In this document: piece after piece, positions 18,703 to 28,726 of the stretch | How the letters are laid out: the number at the start of each line of letters is the position of its first letter | Position numbering within the stretch: the first letter of the stretch is position 1 | Assembly (NCBI GenBank): GCA_902560805.1 | Contig: CACENW010000004.1 | Coordinates: forward strand, 1-64,000 | Source of the DNA: an uncultured Pelagibacteraceae bacterium | GTDB taxonomy: Bacteria; Pseudomonadota; Alphaproteobacteria; Pelagibacterales; Pelagibacteraceae | Reading direction: 5' to 3' | Length of the DNA stretch: 64,000 nucleotides | Notes under the pieces: model-generated | Told to the model about the DNA's origin: nothing | Seen by the model: only the letters and a program-made list of their open reading frames with translations | The model's database searches: none | Translations under genes and position numbers: made by a program

Positions 18703-19128
18703 TTGAAAAAAATATTTATTTCATCAGATCACGCTGGATTTAAATTAAAAGAAACAATCAAAGATTATTTAAGAAATAAAAAAGTAAAATTTGAGGATCT
18801 CGGTCCAAAAGATGATAGTAGCGTTGATTATCCTGATTATGCCCATAAAGTTGCAAAAAAAGTTAAACTTAATAAAAGTAACGTCGGCATTTTAGTGTGC
18901 GGATCTGGGACAGGTATGAATATTGCGGCAAATAAGCATAAAAATATTCGTGCTGCGCAATGTTTTAATCTAAAATCAACAAAATTATCCAGATTGCATA
19001 ACGATGCAAACATCATTACATTAGGGTCTAGGTTGATAACCAAAAAAAATGCTTTAAGGTTCGTAAGTGTTTTTTTAAAAACAAAATTTGATGGTGGTAG
19101 ACACGTGAGGAGGCTTAAGAAAATATAA
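18703..19128 (+). CDS. rpiB: Ribose 5-phosphate isomerase B
   Basis: Interconverts ribose 5-phosphate and ribulose 5-phosphate. 141 residues of the RpiB/LacAB fold. It shows [12 protein letters not shown] at the N-terminus, [14 protein letters not shown], the catalytic-Cys loop [14 protein letters not shown] and [12 protein letters not shown]. The start is a TTG one base after the upstream stop. No ATG lies before the conserved ISSDHAG, so the TTG start is well supported. glyA follows after 2 bases. Confidence 0.94.
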   Translation: MKKIFISSDHAGFKLKETIKDYLRNKKVKFEDLGPKDDSSVDYPDYAHKVAKKVKLNKSNVGILVCGSGTGMNIAANKHKNIRAAQCFNLKSTKLSRLHNDANIITLGSRLITKKNALRFVSVFLKTKFDGGRHVRRLKKI

Positions 19129-19130
19129 TT

Positions 19131-20438
19131 ATGTCGAGCGAAAAAAATTATTTAAACGATAGCTATAAGAGTTTTTTTGAAGATAGCTTGTCTGTAAAAG
19201 ATCCAGAACTTTTTAAAGCTATTAAAGATGAATTAATCAGACAACAACAACACATTGAGTTAATTGCGTCTGAAAATATAGTGTCACAAGCAGTATTGGA
19301 GGCGCAAGGATCAGTTTTAACTAACAAATATGCCGAAGGTTATCCTGGTAAAAGATATTACAATGGGTGTGAGCACGTTGATGTAGCAGAAAACCTTGCA
19401 ATCGAAAGATTAAAAAAATTATTTAATTGTAAATTTGCAAATGCACAACCGCACTCAGGTGCGCAAGCTAATGGGGCAGTATTTTTAGCTTTGTTAAGCC
19501 CAGGCGATACATTTATGGGCATGAGTTTAAATTCAGGAGGTCATATTACCCATGGATTAAAAATTTCCATGTCTGGCAAGTGGTTTAACGCTGTAGGCTA
19601 TGATGTAGACAAAGAATCTGAATTGATAGATTATGATAATGTTGAAAAACTTGCATTAGAAAATAAGCCAAAACTAATCATTGCGGGTGGAAGTGCCTAT
19701 TCTAGAGTAATTGATTTTAAAAGATTTAGAGAGATAGCAGATAAAGTTGGAGCATATCTAATGGTTGATATGGCTCACTTCTCAGGATTAGTTGCTGGAA
19801 AAGGATACCCAAATCCTTGTGACTATGCACACGTAGTTACTTCAACAACCCATAAGGTATTTAGAAGTGCAAGAGGAGGAATAATTTTAACTAATCATGA
19901 AGATCTTGCTAAAAAATTCAATACAGCTGTTTTTCCTGGATATCAAGGTGGACCTTTAATGCACATCATTGCAGCGAAGGCAGCAGGATTTCTCGAAGCA
20001 TTACAACCAGAATTTCAAGATTATATTAAATCTGTTTTAGCAAACGCTAAGATGTTAGCAGAAACTTTAAAAAATAATGGATTTAAAATTTATTCAGACG
20101 GAACAGACACACATCTGATGTTGGTTGATTTAAGACCTTATAATGTAAAAGGTAATCTTGCTGCAGAGAGTTTGTCTAGAGCAAATATTACTTGTAATAA
20201 AAATGGTATTCCTTTTGATACAGAAAAACCTATGATTACCTCAGGAATTAGATTAGGAACACAAGCGGCTACAACACGTGGATTTGGTTTAAGTGAATTT
20301 AAGACTGTAGGAGAATTGATCACAAAAACTTTAAAGGGATTATCAGAAAATCCAACAGATAATAGTAAAATTGAAAATGAAGTAAAAAATGAAGTTATTG
20401 CTTTAACTTCCTCATTTCCCATATATAAGAACCTTTAG
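19131..20438 (+). CDS. glyA: Serine hydroxymethyltransferase
   Basis: PLP enzyme interconverting serine and glycine with THF/methylene-THF. 435 residues. The N-terminal half has [19 protein letters not shown] and [15 protein letters not shown]. The Schiff-base Lys242 lies in [16 protein letters not shown]. The C-terminal part has [16 protein letters not shown]. It links the sarcosine-oxidase products (glycine and methylene-THF) to serine. The rpiB-glyA-nrdR-ribD-ribE-ribB-ribH-nusB order is common in alphaproteobacteria. nrdR starts 3 bases later. Confidence 0.97.
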   Translation: MSSEKNYLNDSYKSFFEDSLSVKDPELFKAIKDELIRQQQHIELIASENIVSQAVLEAQGSVLTNKYAEGYPGKRYYNGCEHVDVAENLAIERLKKLFNCKFANAQPHSGAQANGAVFLALLSPGDTFMGMSLNSGGHITHGLKISMSGKWFNAVGYDVDKESELIDYDNVEKLALENKPKLIIAGGSAYSRVIDFKRFREIADKVGAYLMVDMAHFSGLVAGKGYPNPCDYAHVVTSTTHKVFRSARGGIILTNHEDLAKKFNTAVFPGYQGGPLMHIIAAKAAGFLEALQPEFQDYIKSVLANAKMLAETLKNNGFKIYSDGTDTHLMLVDLRPYNVKGNLAAESLSRANITCNKNGIPFDTEKPMITSGIRLGTQAATTRGFGLSEFKTVGELITKTLKGLSENPTDNSKIENEVKNEVIALTSSFPIYKNL

Positions 20439-20441
20439 AAG

Positions 20442-20900
20442 ATGATTTGTCCGTGTGAAAAAAAGGGAGATACATCTGTTGTAGATTCACGACCAACAGA
20501 AGATGGTACAGCTATCAGAAGAAGAAGACTTTGCATGTGTGGTGAGCGCTTTACTACTTTTGAAAGAATTCAAATTCGTGAATTAATGGTTGTTAAGAAA
20601 AATGGAAGAAAATCAGTTTTTGATCGAGAAAAACTATCTAAATCAATTTATATCGCACTTAAGAAAAGACCGATAGATACAGAAACAATAGAAAAATTTA
20701 TTAGTCAAATTTCAAGGTCTTTAGAGGAATTAGGTCAAGGTGAAATTTCATCTAGTACAATTGGCACCATGGTTATGGATGGTTTGAAGGATTTAGACCC
20801 AGTTGGATACGTTAGATTTGCTTCAGTTTATAGAAACTTTAGAGAAGAAAAAGACTTTGTACAATTCGTGGACAGGCTTGATGTCTACAAAAAAAGATAA
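20442..20900 (+). CDS. nrdR: Transcriptional repressor NrdR, atypical zinc ribbon
   Basis: ATP-cone repressor of ribonucleotide reductase genes. 152 residues. The N-terminal ribbon has [14 protein letters not shown] and [11 protein letters not shown], and the ATP-cone domain spans ~49-139 ([16 protein letters not shown]). The zinc ligands are spaced Cys3-x-Cys5 and Cys31-x-Cys33, each knuckle one residue shorter than the usual CxxC. The rest is canonical. It overlaps ribD by 20 bases. Confidence 0.93.
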   Translation: MICPCEKKGDTSVVDSRPTEDGTAIRRRRLCMCGERFTTFERIQIRELMVVKKNGRKSVFDREKLSKSIYIALKKRPIDTETIEKFISQISRSLEELGQGEISSSTIGTMVMDGLKDLDPVGYVRFASVYRNFREEKDFVQFVDRLDVYKKR

Positions 20901-21984
20901 ATTCACAGCTAAAGATATATTTTATATGGAAATAGCCTTAGATCTGGCTAGATCTCGTCATGGTCTTACCGGATCAAATCCTTCAGTAGGATGTGTTATT
21001 GTTAAAAATGATAAAATAATATCCATAGGTCAAACTTCATTTAATGGAAGACCACATGCTGAGACCAATGCAATTAAAAATAGTTTCGAAGATTTAAAAG
21101 GATCAAAAATGTACGTTACTTTAGAACCATGTTGTCATCATGGGTTAACACCACCATGTACTGACACGATAATAAAATCAAAAATTTCAGAGGTTATTTA
21201 TTCAATAACAGACATAGACAAAAGGGTAAGAAATAAAAGTTTTAAAATTTTAAATTCAAAAAGAATAATTGTAAAAAAAGGATTGTTAAAAGATAAAGTT
21301 GAGAAATTTTATTATCCTTATTTTTTTAATAGAAAGAAAAAATTACCTTTTGTTACCGGCAAAGTAGCTATTTCAAAAAACAATATTATTTACAGTAAAT
21401 CCCAAAAAAGAATTACAAATTCTTACTCTGATCAATTTACGCATTTGTTGAGATATCAAAATGATTGCATAATGATTACATATAAAACTCTTAACAAAGA
21501 CAATCCAAGATTAAATTGTCGTTTAAAAGGTATGGAAAATTTTTCTCCTAAAAGAATTATTTTAGATAATAAACTAAATTCTAATATGAATAGTTATATA
21601 TTTAAGTCCTCAAATAACAAAAATACTTTAATATTTTATAATAAAGCTGATAAATTAAAAATTTCTAAATTTAAAAGAAAAGGTATTATTTTAATTAAAT
21701 CTAAAATTGATAGGGATAACAAATTTGATATTAAAGAGATTTTAAAAAAACTATATAATTTTGGCTGTAGGAATTTACTAGTAGAGGGTGGTAACGATCT
21801 AACTAATTTCCTGATCAAGAACAAAATTTTTAATAAATTTTATTTATTCAAAAGTCCTAAAAAACTTTCAAAAAGCTTAGAATATTTAAAATTTAGTGGT
21901 CTAAAAAAATTAAATCAAAAATATGCAAAAAAGATTAATTTAAATCTGAATTTGCGAAAAGACAGAATAATATTATATAGATAA
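20881..21984 (+). CDS. ribD: Bifunctional riboflavin deaminase/reductase RibD
   Basis: Second and third steps of riboflavin synthesis. The N-terminal deaminase domain (~1-150) carries zinc ligands in [10 protein letters not shown] and [18 protein letters not shown]-terminal reductase-like domain (~160-367) shows FVTGKVAIS and [15 protein letters not shown] but is divergent and lysine-rich. I start at the ATG at 20881. The longer open frame begins at a TTG within nrdR and adds residues unlike the family. It overlaps the nrdR end by 20 bases, and ribE follows after 5 bases. Confidence 0.9.
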   Translation: MSTKKDKFTAKDIFYMEIALDLARSRHGLTGSNPSVGCVIVKNDKIISIGQTSFNGRPHAETNAIKNSFEDLKGSKMYVTLEPCCHHGLTPPCTDTIIKSKISEVIYSITDIDKRVRNKSFKILNSKRIIVKKGLLKDKVEKFYYPYFFNRKKKLPFVTGKVAISKNNIIYSKSQKRITNSYSDQFTHLLRYQNDCIMITYKTLNKDNPRLNCRLKGMENFSPKRIILDNKLNSNMNSYIFKSSNNKNTLIFYNKADKLKISKFKRKGIILIKSKIDRDNKFDIKEILKKLYNFGCRNLLVEGGNDLTNFLIKNKIFNKFYLFKSPKKLSKSLEYLKFSGLKKLNQKYAKKINLNLNLRKDRIILYR

Positions 21985-21989
21985 AAATC

Positions 21990-22580
21990 ATGTTTAATGG
22001 AATAATTTATAATCAAGGTATTATCACAAAAATAATTAAAAGACCTAAAGGTCTTAACATTTTTGTAAAAAGCAATCTTAAATTATCAAAAAGAGATATG
22101 GGTTTGTCTGTTGCTTGTGATGGTGTCTGCTTAACATTAATTTCATATAGATCAAAAATTATGGAATTTTATCTGTCGAAAGAAACAATTATTCGTTCAA
22201 AATTTAAATTTTTAAATATAAAAGATAAAATAAATTTGGAATTACCTTTAAAATATGGAACAAAAATTTCAGGACATATTTGTCAAGGACATGTAGATAC
22301 AGTCGGCAAAGTATTAAGTATAAAAAAAATAGATAAATCATTCCTTTTTGATTTTGAATTACCTAAAAAAGAAAGAAAACACTTAATAGAAAAAGCATCT
22401 ATTAGTGTAAACGGTATTTCTCTTACAATTTCAAAAGTAACAAAAAAAGGTTTTCAAATTTGGATTATACCCCATACATACAAAGAAACAAATTTATCAA
22501 ATTTAAAAAAATCCAGTTTAGTAAACATTGAGATAGATATCTTGTCTAAATACGTTAGGAATTATTTTAATGAAAAATAA
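21990..22580 (+). CDS. ribE: Riboflavin synthase alpha chain
   Basis: Dismutates two 6,7-dimethyl-8-ribityllumazine molecules to riboflavin. 196 residues in two tandem lumazine-binding barrels: MFNGIIYNQGII at the start with DGVCLTLIS, then GHICQGHVDTVGKV and SVNGISLTISKV in the second. Both copies are intact. It overlaps the next gene by 11 bases. Confidence 0.94.
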   Translation: MFNGIIYNQGIITKIIKRPKGLNIFVKSNLKLSKRDMGLSVACDGVCLTLISYRSKIMEFYLSKETIIRSKFKFLNIKDKINLELPLKYGTKISGHICQGHVDTVGKVLSIKKIDKSFLFDFELPKKERKHLIEKASISVNGISLTISKVTKKGFQIWIIPHTYKETNLSNLKKSSLVNIEIDILSKYVRNYFNEK

Positions 22581-23667
22581 TTTTGCTCCAATTGAGTCTA
22601 TTATAAGTGTAGCCAAAAAAGGAGGCATGTTTATTTTGGTGGATGACGAAAAAAGAGAAAATGAAGGAGATTTGGTTATTTCTACGTCAGACTCAAACGC
22701 AAAAAATATTAACTTCATGGCAAAATACGGAAGAGGTTTAATTTGTTTAGCGCTTGATACTCTTCAGGCAAAAAAATTAAATTTATCTTTAATGTCACCG
22801 GTAAATCAATCAAGAAACAAAACAGCTTTTACAATTTCTATTGAAGCAAAAAAAGGAATTACAACAGGTATATCTGCCAAAGATAGAGCCAGAACAATTA
22901 AAATTGCCTCAAAAAAAAAAGCAAATAAAAATGAAATTGTTTCTCCTGGTCACGTGTTTCCAATTATAGCTAAAGATGGTGGAGTTCTTGTTAGAGCAGG
23001 TCATACTGAAGCTTCTGTTGATATATCTAAGTTAGCTAAAAAAAATAACTCTGCTGTAATTTGTGAGATTATGAATGAAAACGGAACAATGGCTAAAGGT
23101 CAGGATTTATTCAATTTTGCAAAAAAACATAAATTGAAAATTGGAAAAATAGAAGATCTAATCGCATACAGACTAAAAAAAGAAAAACTTATTAAACTTA
23201 AAAAGCAAAGTAAGATCGATGTAAAAAATCAAAAATATAATATTAGAATATATGAGAACCTTTTAGATGGTTCAGAACATTTTGCTTTAATAAAAGGTAA
23301 ATTAAAAAAAGGGATTACCCCAAGAGTGAGAGTAATTTCATCTAACGTTGTGCAAAATTATCTTATTAATCAATCATTACCAAATTCATTCAATAAGACC
23401 TTAAATTATTTTAAAAAATATCAAAATTGTGTTTTAGTGTTTATTAAAGATTCAAATTTAAAATCAGTGACTCAAACTTTAAAAGATTATAAAAACAAAG
23501 ACTTTTATAAAAAGGGAAATGATAAGTTAATAAGAAATTATGGTATTGGTGCACAAATTATTAAAGACTTGAAAATTAAAAATATGATACTAATCACTAA
23601 ATCACCTAAAAAAGTTATTGGTCTAGATGGCTATGGTATAAAAATTACAAAACAAGAATTAATTTAA
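22570..23667 (+). CDS. ribB: DHBP synthase fused to a degenerate GTP cyclohydrolase II domain (RibBA/RibBX type)
   Basis: N-terminal 3,4-dihydroxy-2-butanone 4-phosphate synthase domain (~1-205) is intact: VDDEKRENEGDLV, KDGGVLVRAGHTEASVD and CEIMNENGTMAKG. The C-terminal ~155 residues align in position with GTP cyclohydrolase II. They lack its zinc-binding Cys triad and the GD.FGS-type catalytic motif, keeping only scattered features such as IRNYGIGAQIIKDLKIKNM. I infer only DHBP synthase activity. A separate GTP cyclohydrolase must then exist elsewhere. Fusions with an inactive GCHII half are known in proteobacteria (RibBX). Confidence 0.88.
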   Translation: MKNNFAPIESIISVAKKGGMFILVDDEKRENEGDLVISTSDSNAKNINFMAKYGRGLICLALDTLQAKKLNLSLMSPVNQSRNKTAFTISIEAKKGITTGISAKDRARTIKIASKKKANKNEIVSPGHVFPIIAKDGGVLVRAGHTEASVDISKLAKKNNSAVICEIMNENGTMAKGQDLFNFAKKHKLKIGKIEDLIAYRLKKEKLIKLKKQSKIDVKNQKYNIRIYENLLDGSEHFALIKGKLKKGITPRVRVISSNVVQNYLINQSLPNSFNKTLNYFKKYQNCVLVFIKDSNLKSVTQTLKDYKNKDFYKKGNDKLIRNYGIGAQIIKDLKIKNMILITKSPKKVIGLDGYGIKITKQELI

Positions 23668-24056
23668 TGAAAAAAAAATATCTAATTGTTGTAGCAGATT
23701 ATTATAAAGATATTGCTGATGGATTAATAAGAAGTGCTATAAAAAAAATTCCAAAAAAAAATATAATAAAAATTATTAAAGTACCCGGTGCTTTTGAAAT
23801 TCCAGTTACAATATCAAAAAATCTAAAAAAATATGATGGGTTTTTAGCTTTAGGATGTGTAATTAAAGGTCAAACACCCCATTTTGATTTTATTTCTCAA
23901 TCGTCAACAGATGCCATAATGAAATTGTCTATAGATAGTAAAAAACCTGTTGGAAATGGTATAATCACTTGTCTTAATATGGCTCAAGCAAGGGCTAGAA
24001 AAAAAAAGGGTGCTGAAGCTGCAGAAGCTGTGATTTCAGTTTTGTCTCAAAAATGA
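23667..24056 (+). CDS. ribH: 6,7-dimethyl-8-ribityllumazine synthase
   Basis: Penultimate riboflavin step. 129 residues, slightly shorter than typical. It has VPGAFEIPVTISKNL, LALGCVIKGQTPHFDFIS with the active-site His, and GNGIITCLNMAQARAR. One-base overlap with ribB and ATGA overlap with nusB place it in the same operon. Confidence 0.95.
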   Translation: MKKKYLIVVADYYKDIADGLIRSAIKKIPKKNIIKIIKVPGAFEIPVTISKNLKKYDGFLALGCVIKGQTPHFDFISQSSTDAIMKLSIDSKKPVGNGIITCLNMAQARARKKKGAEAAEAVISVLSQK

Positions 24057-24457
24057 GAACTAATTATAATCCAAAAAATAACCCCAGGGTTATAATTATT
24101 CAAAAATTATATGGAAAATTTTACAATGAAGATGATGATTTGGATTTTCCAAAACATAGATTTAAAAAATTTATTAAGGATATTGTTTTGGGAACAATAG
24201 AAAGAAATGACCTTATTTTAGATGAATTAAATAATAAACTAGGTGATGAATTTGTATTTGAAAATTTAGATAAAGTTTTTCAAACTATCTTAAAAGCTGC
24301 CACATATGAATTTATGTATAAACCAAATTTATCAATTAATATAATTATTAAAGAATATTTAAATTCATCTAATTTTTTTCTTGAAGACTCGCAAACAAAG
24401 TATCTTAATGCTTTATTAGATAACGTTGGAAAGAAATTAAGATTACACAATGCATGA
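24053..24457 (+). CDS. nusB: Transcription antitermination protein NusB
   Basis: RNA-binding partner of NusE in rRNA antitermination. 134 residues, all-helical, basic N-terminus. The end RLHNA and the middle LKAATYEFMYKPNLSINIIIKEYLN match the NusB C-terminal helices. Sequence identity to the family is modest, but position between ribH and thiL is the classic nusB locus. It overlaps thiL by 8 bases. Confidence 0.85.
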   Translation: MRTNYNPKNNPRVIIIQKLYGKFYNEDDDLDFPKHRFKKFIKDIVLGTIERNDLILDELNNKLGDEFVFENLDKVFQTILKAATYEFMYKPNLSINIIIKEYLNSSNFFLEDSQTKYLNALLDNVGKKLRLHNA

Positions 24458-25409
24458 ATTTGATCTAATTAAAAAATATTTTTCAAAAATAGCTAAAAAA
24501 AATAAATCTGCTCTTAATTTAAATGATGATGTTTTTTTTGATAAAAAAAGAGGTGTTGTTATATCCGTAGATACGTACATTCTTGGCACACATTTTTTTA
24601 ATTTTCAATCCCCTGATCTAGTCATAAAAAAAATATTACGATCATCAATTTCTGATTTAATTTGTAAAGGTGTAAAACCGAAATTTTATTTCATTTCTGG
24701 TTCAGGTAGTAAAACATCATTTACAAAAAATAATCTATATAAAATTTCAAAGTCTTTAAATTCAGAACAAAAGAAATTTAATATAGTTCTATGTGGAGGC
24801 GATACTACGTTTTCAAACAAACTAAGTTTTACAATCACTTCATTAGGGTATGCCAATAAAATAATTTATCGTAATAAAGCTAAATTAGATGATGATATTT
24901 ATGTTACTGGAAATTTGGGCGATAGTTATTTAGGCCTTAAACTATTAAGTAATAAATTGAATATAAAAAAAAAAGATAAACTATTCTTTATAAATAAATA
25001 TTACAAACCAGTTTTACCTTTGAATTTAACAAAATATTTATTAAAATTTGCTAATAGTTCCATTGATGTTTCGGATGGATTAATTGTTGATTTATCAAAA
25101 ATGATCAATACACAAAATTTATCTTTTCATTTATTTGAGAAGGAAATACCTATTTCTAATAAACTGAGTAATTTGATTAAAAATCAAAGATTAAATAAAA
25201 TAAATCTTGTTTCGAACGGAGACGATTATCAGATTTTATTTACTGCAAATGTTGATAAAGCTAGAATCATTCAAAGCGCATCTAAAACAACAGGAATCAA
25301 AATAACTAAAATTGGTAAAATTGTATTTGGGAAGGATAGATCGTTGATATTTGATGAAAAAGATAAGCAAATACAAGCTAAATCTAAAGGTTATATTCAT
25401 CAATTTTAG
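24450..25409 (+). CDS. thiL: Thiamine-monophosphate kinase
   Basis: Phosphorylates thiamine-P to thiamine-PP. 319 residues of the PurM/ThiL fold. Recognisable pieces are VVISVDTYILGTHFF, SDLICKGVKPKFYF, LCGGDTTFSNKLSFTITSLG, the Mg-binding SSIDVSDGLIVDLSKM and SNGDDYQILFT. It is the last gene of the rib-nusB-thiL run. A 78-base spacer with a promoter-like AT region precedes hppA. Confidence 0.92.
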   Translation: MHEFDLIKKYFSKIAKKNKSALNLNDDVFFDKKRGVVISVDTYILGTHFFNFQSPDLVIKKILRSSISDLICKGVKPKFYFISGSGSKTSFTKNNLYKISKSLNSEQKKFNIVLCGGDTTFSNKLSFTITSLGYANKIIYRNKAKLDDDIYVTGNLGDSYLGLKLLSNKLNIKKKDKLFFINKYYKPVLPLNLTKYLLKFANSSIDVSDGLIVDLSKMINTQNLSFHLFEKEIPISNKLSNLIKNQRLNKINLVSNGDDYQILFTANVDKARIIQSASKTTGIKITKIGKIVFGKDRSLIFDEKDKQIQAKSKGYIHQF

Positions 25410-25487
25410 AAGTTAATCGTTGTCTTTTTTATCTTTTTTTGTATTGTGCGGGCTTAAAAATTTAACAACCAACAACTTAAGGTTAAT

Positions 25488-27593
25488 ATGAGCGGAACAA
25501 TCGAAACAATACTATTATATACAATTGGAGCTGGTTTATTATCTATCGTTTATGGATTTTTAACTGGTAAAAATATTCTTAATTCAAGTGCAGGGAATGC
25601 TAAAATGCAAGATATTGCATCTGCAATTCAAATCGGTGCAAAAGCATATCTAGCAAGACAATACAAAACTATTGCTATTGTTGGTGCTGTAGTTTTAATA
25701 ATTGTAAGTATTGCTTTTAGTCCCTTAGTTGGTCTTGGATATTTAATAGGTGCAGCTTTATCTGGTATTGCAGGTTATGTTGGGATGTTAGTTTCTGTAG
25801 AAGCCAACGTTAGAACTGCTGAAGCTTCTAGAAAAGGTCTCGCTCAAGGTCTTTCTGTTGCATTTAAATCTGGTGCTGTAACTGGTATGTTGGTTGCTGG
25901 TTTAGCTTTATTGGCAATAGCAGTATATTATTTTTTATTACTTAAATACGAAGTAGATGAAAGAGAAATTGTTAATGCTCTTGTTGCTTTAGGGTTTGGA
26001 GCTTCTTTAATTTCTATCTTTGCTAGATTAGGCGGAGGAATTTTTACGAAAGGTGCTGATGTTGGGGCCGACCTTGTTGGTAAAGTTGAAGCTGGAATTC
26101 CAGAAGATGATCCAAGAAATCCTGCTGTAATTGCAGACAATGTTGGAGACAACGTAGGAGATTGCGCTGGAATGGCAGCTGATTTATTTGAAACATATGC
26201 AGTTACTATCGTGGCTACTATGGTTTTATCGTCAATTTTCTTTGTTGGTGATCTTAATATGATGATTTATCCACTTACAATTGGTGCCGCATGTCTTTTA
26301 ACATCAATCATAGGTACATTTTTTGTTAAATTAGGAAAAAATAACAATGTAATGAATGCATTGTACAAGGGATTTATTGTATCTGCAGTTGCATCATTAG
26401 TTATCCTTTGGCCTGTAACAGACCATGTTATTGGTTTTACAAATGAATATACAGTTAATGGAAATTCATTCAATGGAATGGATTTATATTACTGTGGGGT
26501 TATTGGTTTAGTTATTACTGGTTTATTAATCTGGATTACAGAATATTATACAGGTACAAATTATAGACCTGTTAAATCTGTAGCCTTATCATCAACAACT
26601 GGGCATGGAACCAACGTTATTCAAGGTTTAGCTGTATCAATGGAAGCAACAGCAATACCAGCATTAATCATTGTTGCAGGTATATTGATTACAAACTCTA
26701 TTGCTGGATTATTTGGTATTGCTATAGCTGTTACAACCATGTTGGCTTTAGCTGGAATGGTTGTTGCTTTAGATGCTTATGGACCTGTAACCGATAATGC
26801 TGGAGGAATAGCAGAAATGTCTAACTTGGATAAAAAAGTTAGAAAAACTACTGATGCATTAGATGCAGTTGGTAATACCACTAAAGCTGTCACAAAAGGT
26901 TATGCCATAGGATCAGCTGGGTTAGGTGCATTAGTTTTGTTTGCAGCTTATACTGAAGATATTAAACATTTTTCTAAAGAAGCAGGTTCTGCTCTGGAGG
27001 GTATAGTTGTAACTTTTGATTTATCAAACCCTTATGTTGTTGTTGGGTTATTAATTGGTGGAATGTTACCTTACTTATTTGGTTCAATGGGTATGCAGGC
27101 TGTAGGTAGAGCGGGTGGTGCCGTTGTTGTTGAAGTTAGAAGACAGTTTAAAAAATATCCAGGTATTATGAAAAGAAAACAGAAACCTGATTATGCAAAA
27201 TTAGTTGATTTATTAACAGTTGCAGCAATTAAAGAGATGATAATTCCATCACTATTACCAGTTTTATCTCCTGTAGTTTTATATTTTATAATTCTATCAA
27301 TAGGTGGTCAGGTAGCTGCTTTAGCTGCGGTAGGAGCTATGCTTTTAGGAGTTATCATTACTGGGTTATTTGTAGCTGTTTCTATGACAGCAGGAGGTGG
27401 TGCATGGGACAATGCCAAAAAATATATTGAGGATGGAAATCATGGTGGAAAAGGTTCTGAAGCACATAAAGCTGCTGTAACAGGTGATACCGTTGGAGAT
27501 CCATACAAAGATACCGCTGGTCCAGCTGTTAATCCAATGATTAAGATAACAAATATTGTAGCTCTATTATTGTTAGCTGTTATCGCTTCATAA
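25488..27593 (+). CDS. hppA: K+-insensitive H+-translocating inorganic pyrophosphatase
   Basis: Membrane proton pump driven by PPi hydrolysis. 701 residues with about sixteen hydrophobic segments. The active-site loop has [21 protein letters not shown] and [20 protein letters not shown]. The second site has [17 protein letters not shown] and the C-terminal loop has [24 protein letters not shown] carries the Lys diagnostic of the K+-independent subclass. A short AAGG precedes the ATG. The gene overlaps the convergent bamE by 14 bases. Confidence 0.96.
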   Translation: MSGTIETILLYTIGAGLLSIVYGFLTGKNILNSSAGNAKMQDIASAIQIGAKAYLARQYKTIAIVGAVVLIIVSIAFSPLVGLGYLIGAALSGIAGYVGMLVSVEANVRTAEASRKGLAQGLSVAFKSGAVTGMLVAGLALLAIAVYYFLLLKYEVDEREIVNALVALGFGASLISIFARLGGGIFTKGADVGADLVGKVEAGIPEDDPRNPAVIADNVGDNVGDCAGMAADLFETYAVTIVATMVLSSIFFVGDLNMMIYPLTIGAACLLTSIIGTFFVKLGKNNNVMNALYKGFIVSAVASLVILWPVTDHVIGFTNEYTVNGNSFNGMDLYYCGVIGLVITGLLIWITEYYTGTNYRPVKSVALSSTTGHGTNVIQGLAVSMEATAIPALIIVAGILITNSIAGLFGIAIAVTTMLALAGMVVALDAYGPVTDNAGGIAEMSNLDKKVRKTTDALDAVGNTTKAVTKGYAIGSAGLGALVLFAAYTEDIKHFSKEAGSALEGIVVTFDLSNPYVVVGLLIGGMLPYLFGSMGMQAVGRAGGAVVVEVRRQFKKYPGIMKRKQKPDYAKLVDLLTVAAIKEMIIPSLLPVLSPVVLYFIILSIGGQVAALAAVGAMLLGVIITGLFVAVSMTAGGGAWDNAKKYIEDGNHGGKGSEAHKAAVTGDTVGDPYKDTAGPAVNPMIKITNIVALLLLAVIAS

Positions 27594-28062
27594 GCTCTTT
27601 ACGTTTTTTGGCCCTCTGTCCAAGAGGGTCATCAATTTTTTGTCTCATACTACTCATAAATTCATATATGAAAGAATTTTTCTTGAATCCTGATTGAGTA
27701 GTTGCTTCACTTATTTTAATATTTTCCATATCATCCTTATTATAAAATTCTTTTTTATTTAGAATTCCATAATCGTCAATTTCTAGTACAAGAACATCAT
27801 TTTTGAATATTTTCATTCTTCCAAGGTTTTTTAATCTTGATTGTGTTTGTTTTCTTTCGATGTATATCCATACATCATTATCAAATTTACTTGTTGTTGA
27901 TGGACTTCCAAGTATTTTCAATATATCGTTTTTATTAGTTTTGCTAATTATTAGAGTTTTTTGTTTTTTTTCTAAAGACGGAACTCCGTGATGTTTTACA
28001 ACAGGTTTAAAAGAGCAATTTGAAAGTATTAAAAATAAAAAAAATATATATAATTTATTCAT
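27580..28062 (-). CDS. bamE: Outer membrane assembly lipoprotein BamE (SmpA/OmlA family)
   Basis: 160-residue lipoprotein component of the outer-membrane beta-barrel assembly machine. A signal peptide ending in lipobox LSNC (Cys16) is followed by a BamE/SmpA domain with [31 protein letters not shown]. The alphaproteobacterial form has a C-terminal helical extension, also seen here. The start codon overlaps the divergent chaperone-like gene (CATG), and the 3' end overlaps hppA. Confidence 0.87.
   Translation of the reverse strand: MNKLYIFFLFLILSNCSFKPVVKHHGVPSLEKKQKTLIISKTNKNDILKILGSPSTTSKFDNDVWIYIERKQTQSRLKNLGRMKIFKNDVLVLEIDDYGILNKKEFYNKDDMENIKISEATTQSGFKKNSFIYEFMSSMRQKIDDPLGQRAKKRKELMKR
27610..27640 (+). 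terminator. Putative intrinsic terminator of hppA inside the bamE coding region
   Basis: GGCCCTCT (27610-27617) and AGAGGGTC (27623-27630) form an 8-pair stem with one G-T pair and a 5-base loop. A six-T run follows after 5 bases. It begins 17 bases after the hppA stop and is strikingly GC-rich for this genome. On the other strand the same bases encode the C-terminal [10 protein letters not shown] of bamE. Confidence 0.6.
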
Positions 28063-28528
28063 GAGTAATAAGTATATACATATTTATAATAATTTAATTA
28101 ATTTCACTAGAAATAAAGATTTATATAAGGATTTAAATAGAGAAGATAGTTTTTCTGATAGATTGACTTTATTTTTACTTCATTTTTCATTTTTTCTCAA
28201 AAATTACAAAAATGAAGAAAATAAAAAAATCTTACAAGAAATTTATGATTTTAACTTCAGGCAATTAGAATTAAGTATTAGAGAGATTGGATATGGAGAT
28301 CAATCTATAAACAAAAAAATGAAAGATTATATAAATTTATTTCATTCGATGGTTTCGGAGATACATTTTTGGGATAACTTATCGAATTCAGATAAAATTG
28401 AAAAATTATCAATATTTTTGGAAGATTTTAATAATATTGAGGATTTGCTTAAATATTTTGAGGAATTTAACTCAAATTTATCAAAAAAAACTTTGAATTC
28501 TTTTTTAAAAAGTGTAAGTAACCCATAA
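28061..28528 (+). CDS. Ubiquinol-cytochrome c chaperone (CBP3) family protein
   Basis: 155-residue all-helical protein. The N-terminal [38 protein letters not shown] matches the CBP3/UQCC1-like family, whose mitochondrial members assist cytochrome b synthesis and assembly. Location divergent from bamE and upstream of rpmF-plsX is the usual alphaproteobacterial context. Similarity is mostly in the first half. The DUF177/YceD gene that often follows is absent. rpmF starts 2 bases downstream. Confidence 0.7.
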   Translation: MSNKYIHIYNNLINFTRNKDLYKDLNREDSFSDRLTLFLLHFSFFLKNYKNEENKKILQEIYDFNFRQLELSIREIGYGDQSINKKMKDYINLFHSMVSEIHFWDNLSNSDKIEKLSIFLEDFNNIEDLLKYFEEFNSNLSKKTLNSFLKSVSNP

Positions 28529-28530
28529 TT

Positions 28531-28713
28531 ATGGCAGTTCCTAAACGAAAACAAACCCCATCCAGAACTGGAATGAGAAGGGCGCAAACAATGAAATTTT
28601 CAACTAAAAATATAGTTGAGGATAAAAAATCAGGTGAATATAGGCTTTCACATCACCTAGATTTAAAAACTGGTATGTATAAGGGAAGACAAGTTTTAGA
28701 CCCAAAAGAATAG
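28531..28713 (+). CDS. rpmF: 50S ribosomal protein L32
   Basis: 60-residue basic ribosomal protein with the family start [18 protein letters not shown] and the C-terminal [16 protein letters not shown]. No zinc cysteines are visible, as in the Cys-free L32 of many alphaproteobacteria. It is located directly before plsX, the widely conserved rpmF-plsX pairing. Confidence 0.95.
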   Translation: MAVPKRKQTPSRTGMRRAQTMKFSTKNIVEDKKSGEYRLSHHLDLKTGMYKGRQVLDPKE

Positions 28714-28726
28714 TATACTTATATTA

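Noticed and set aside
20803-20880. N-terminal extension of ribD
   Set aside because: It starts at TTG inside nrdR, and the added residues do not resemble the deaminase family; ATG at 20881 is preferred.
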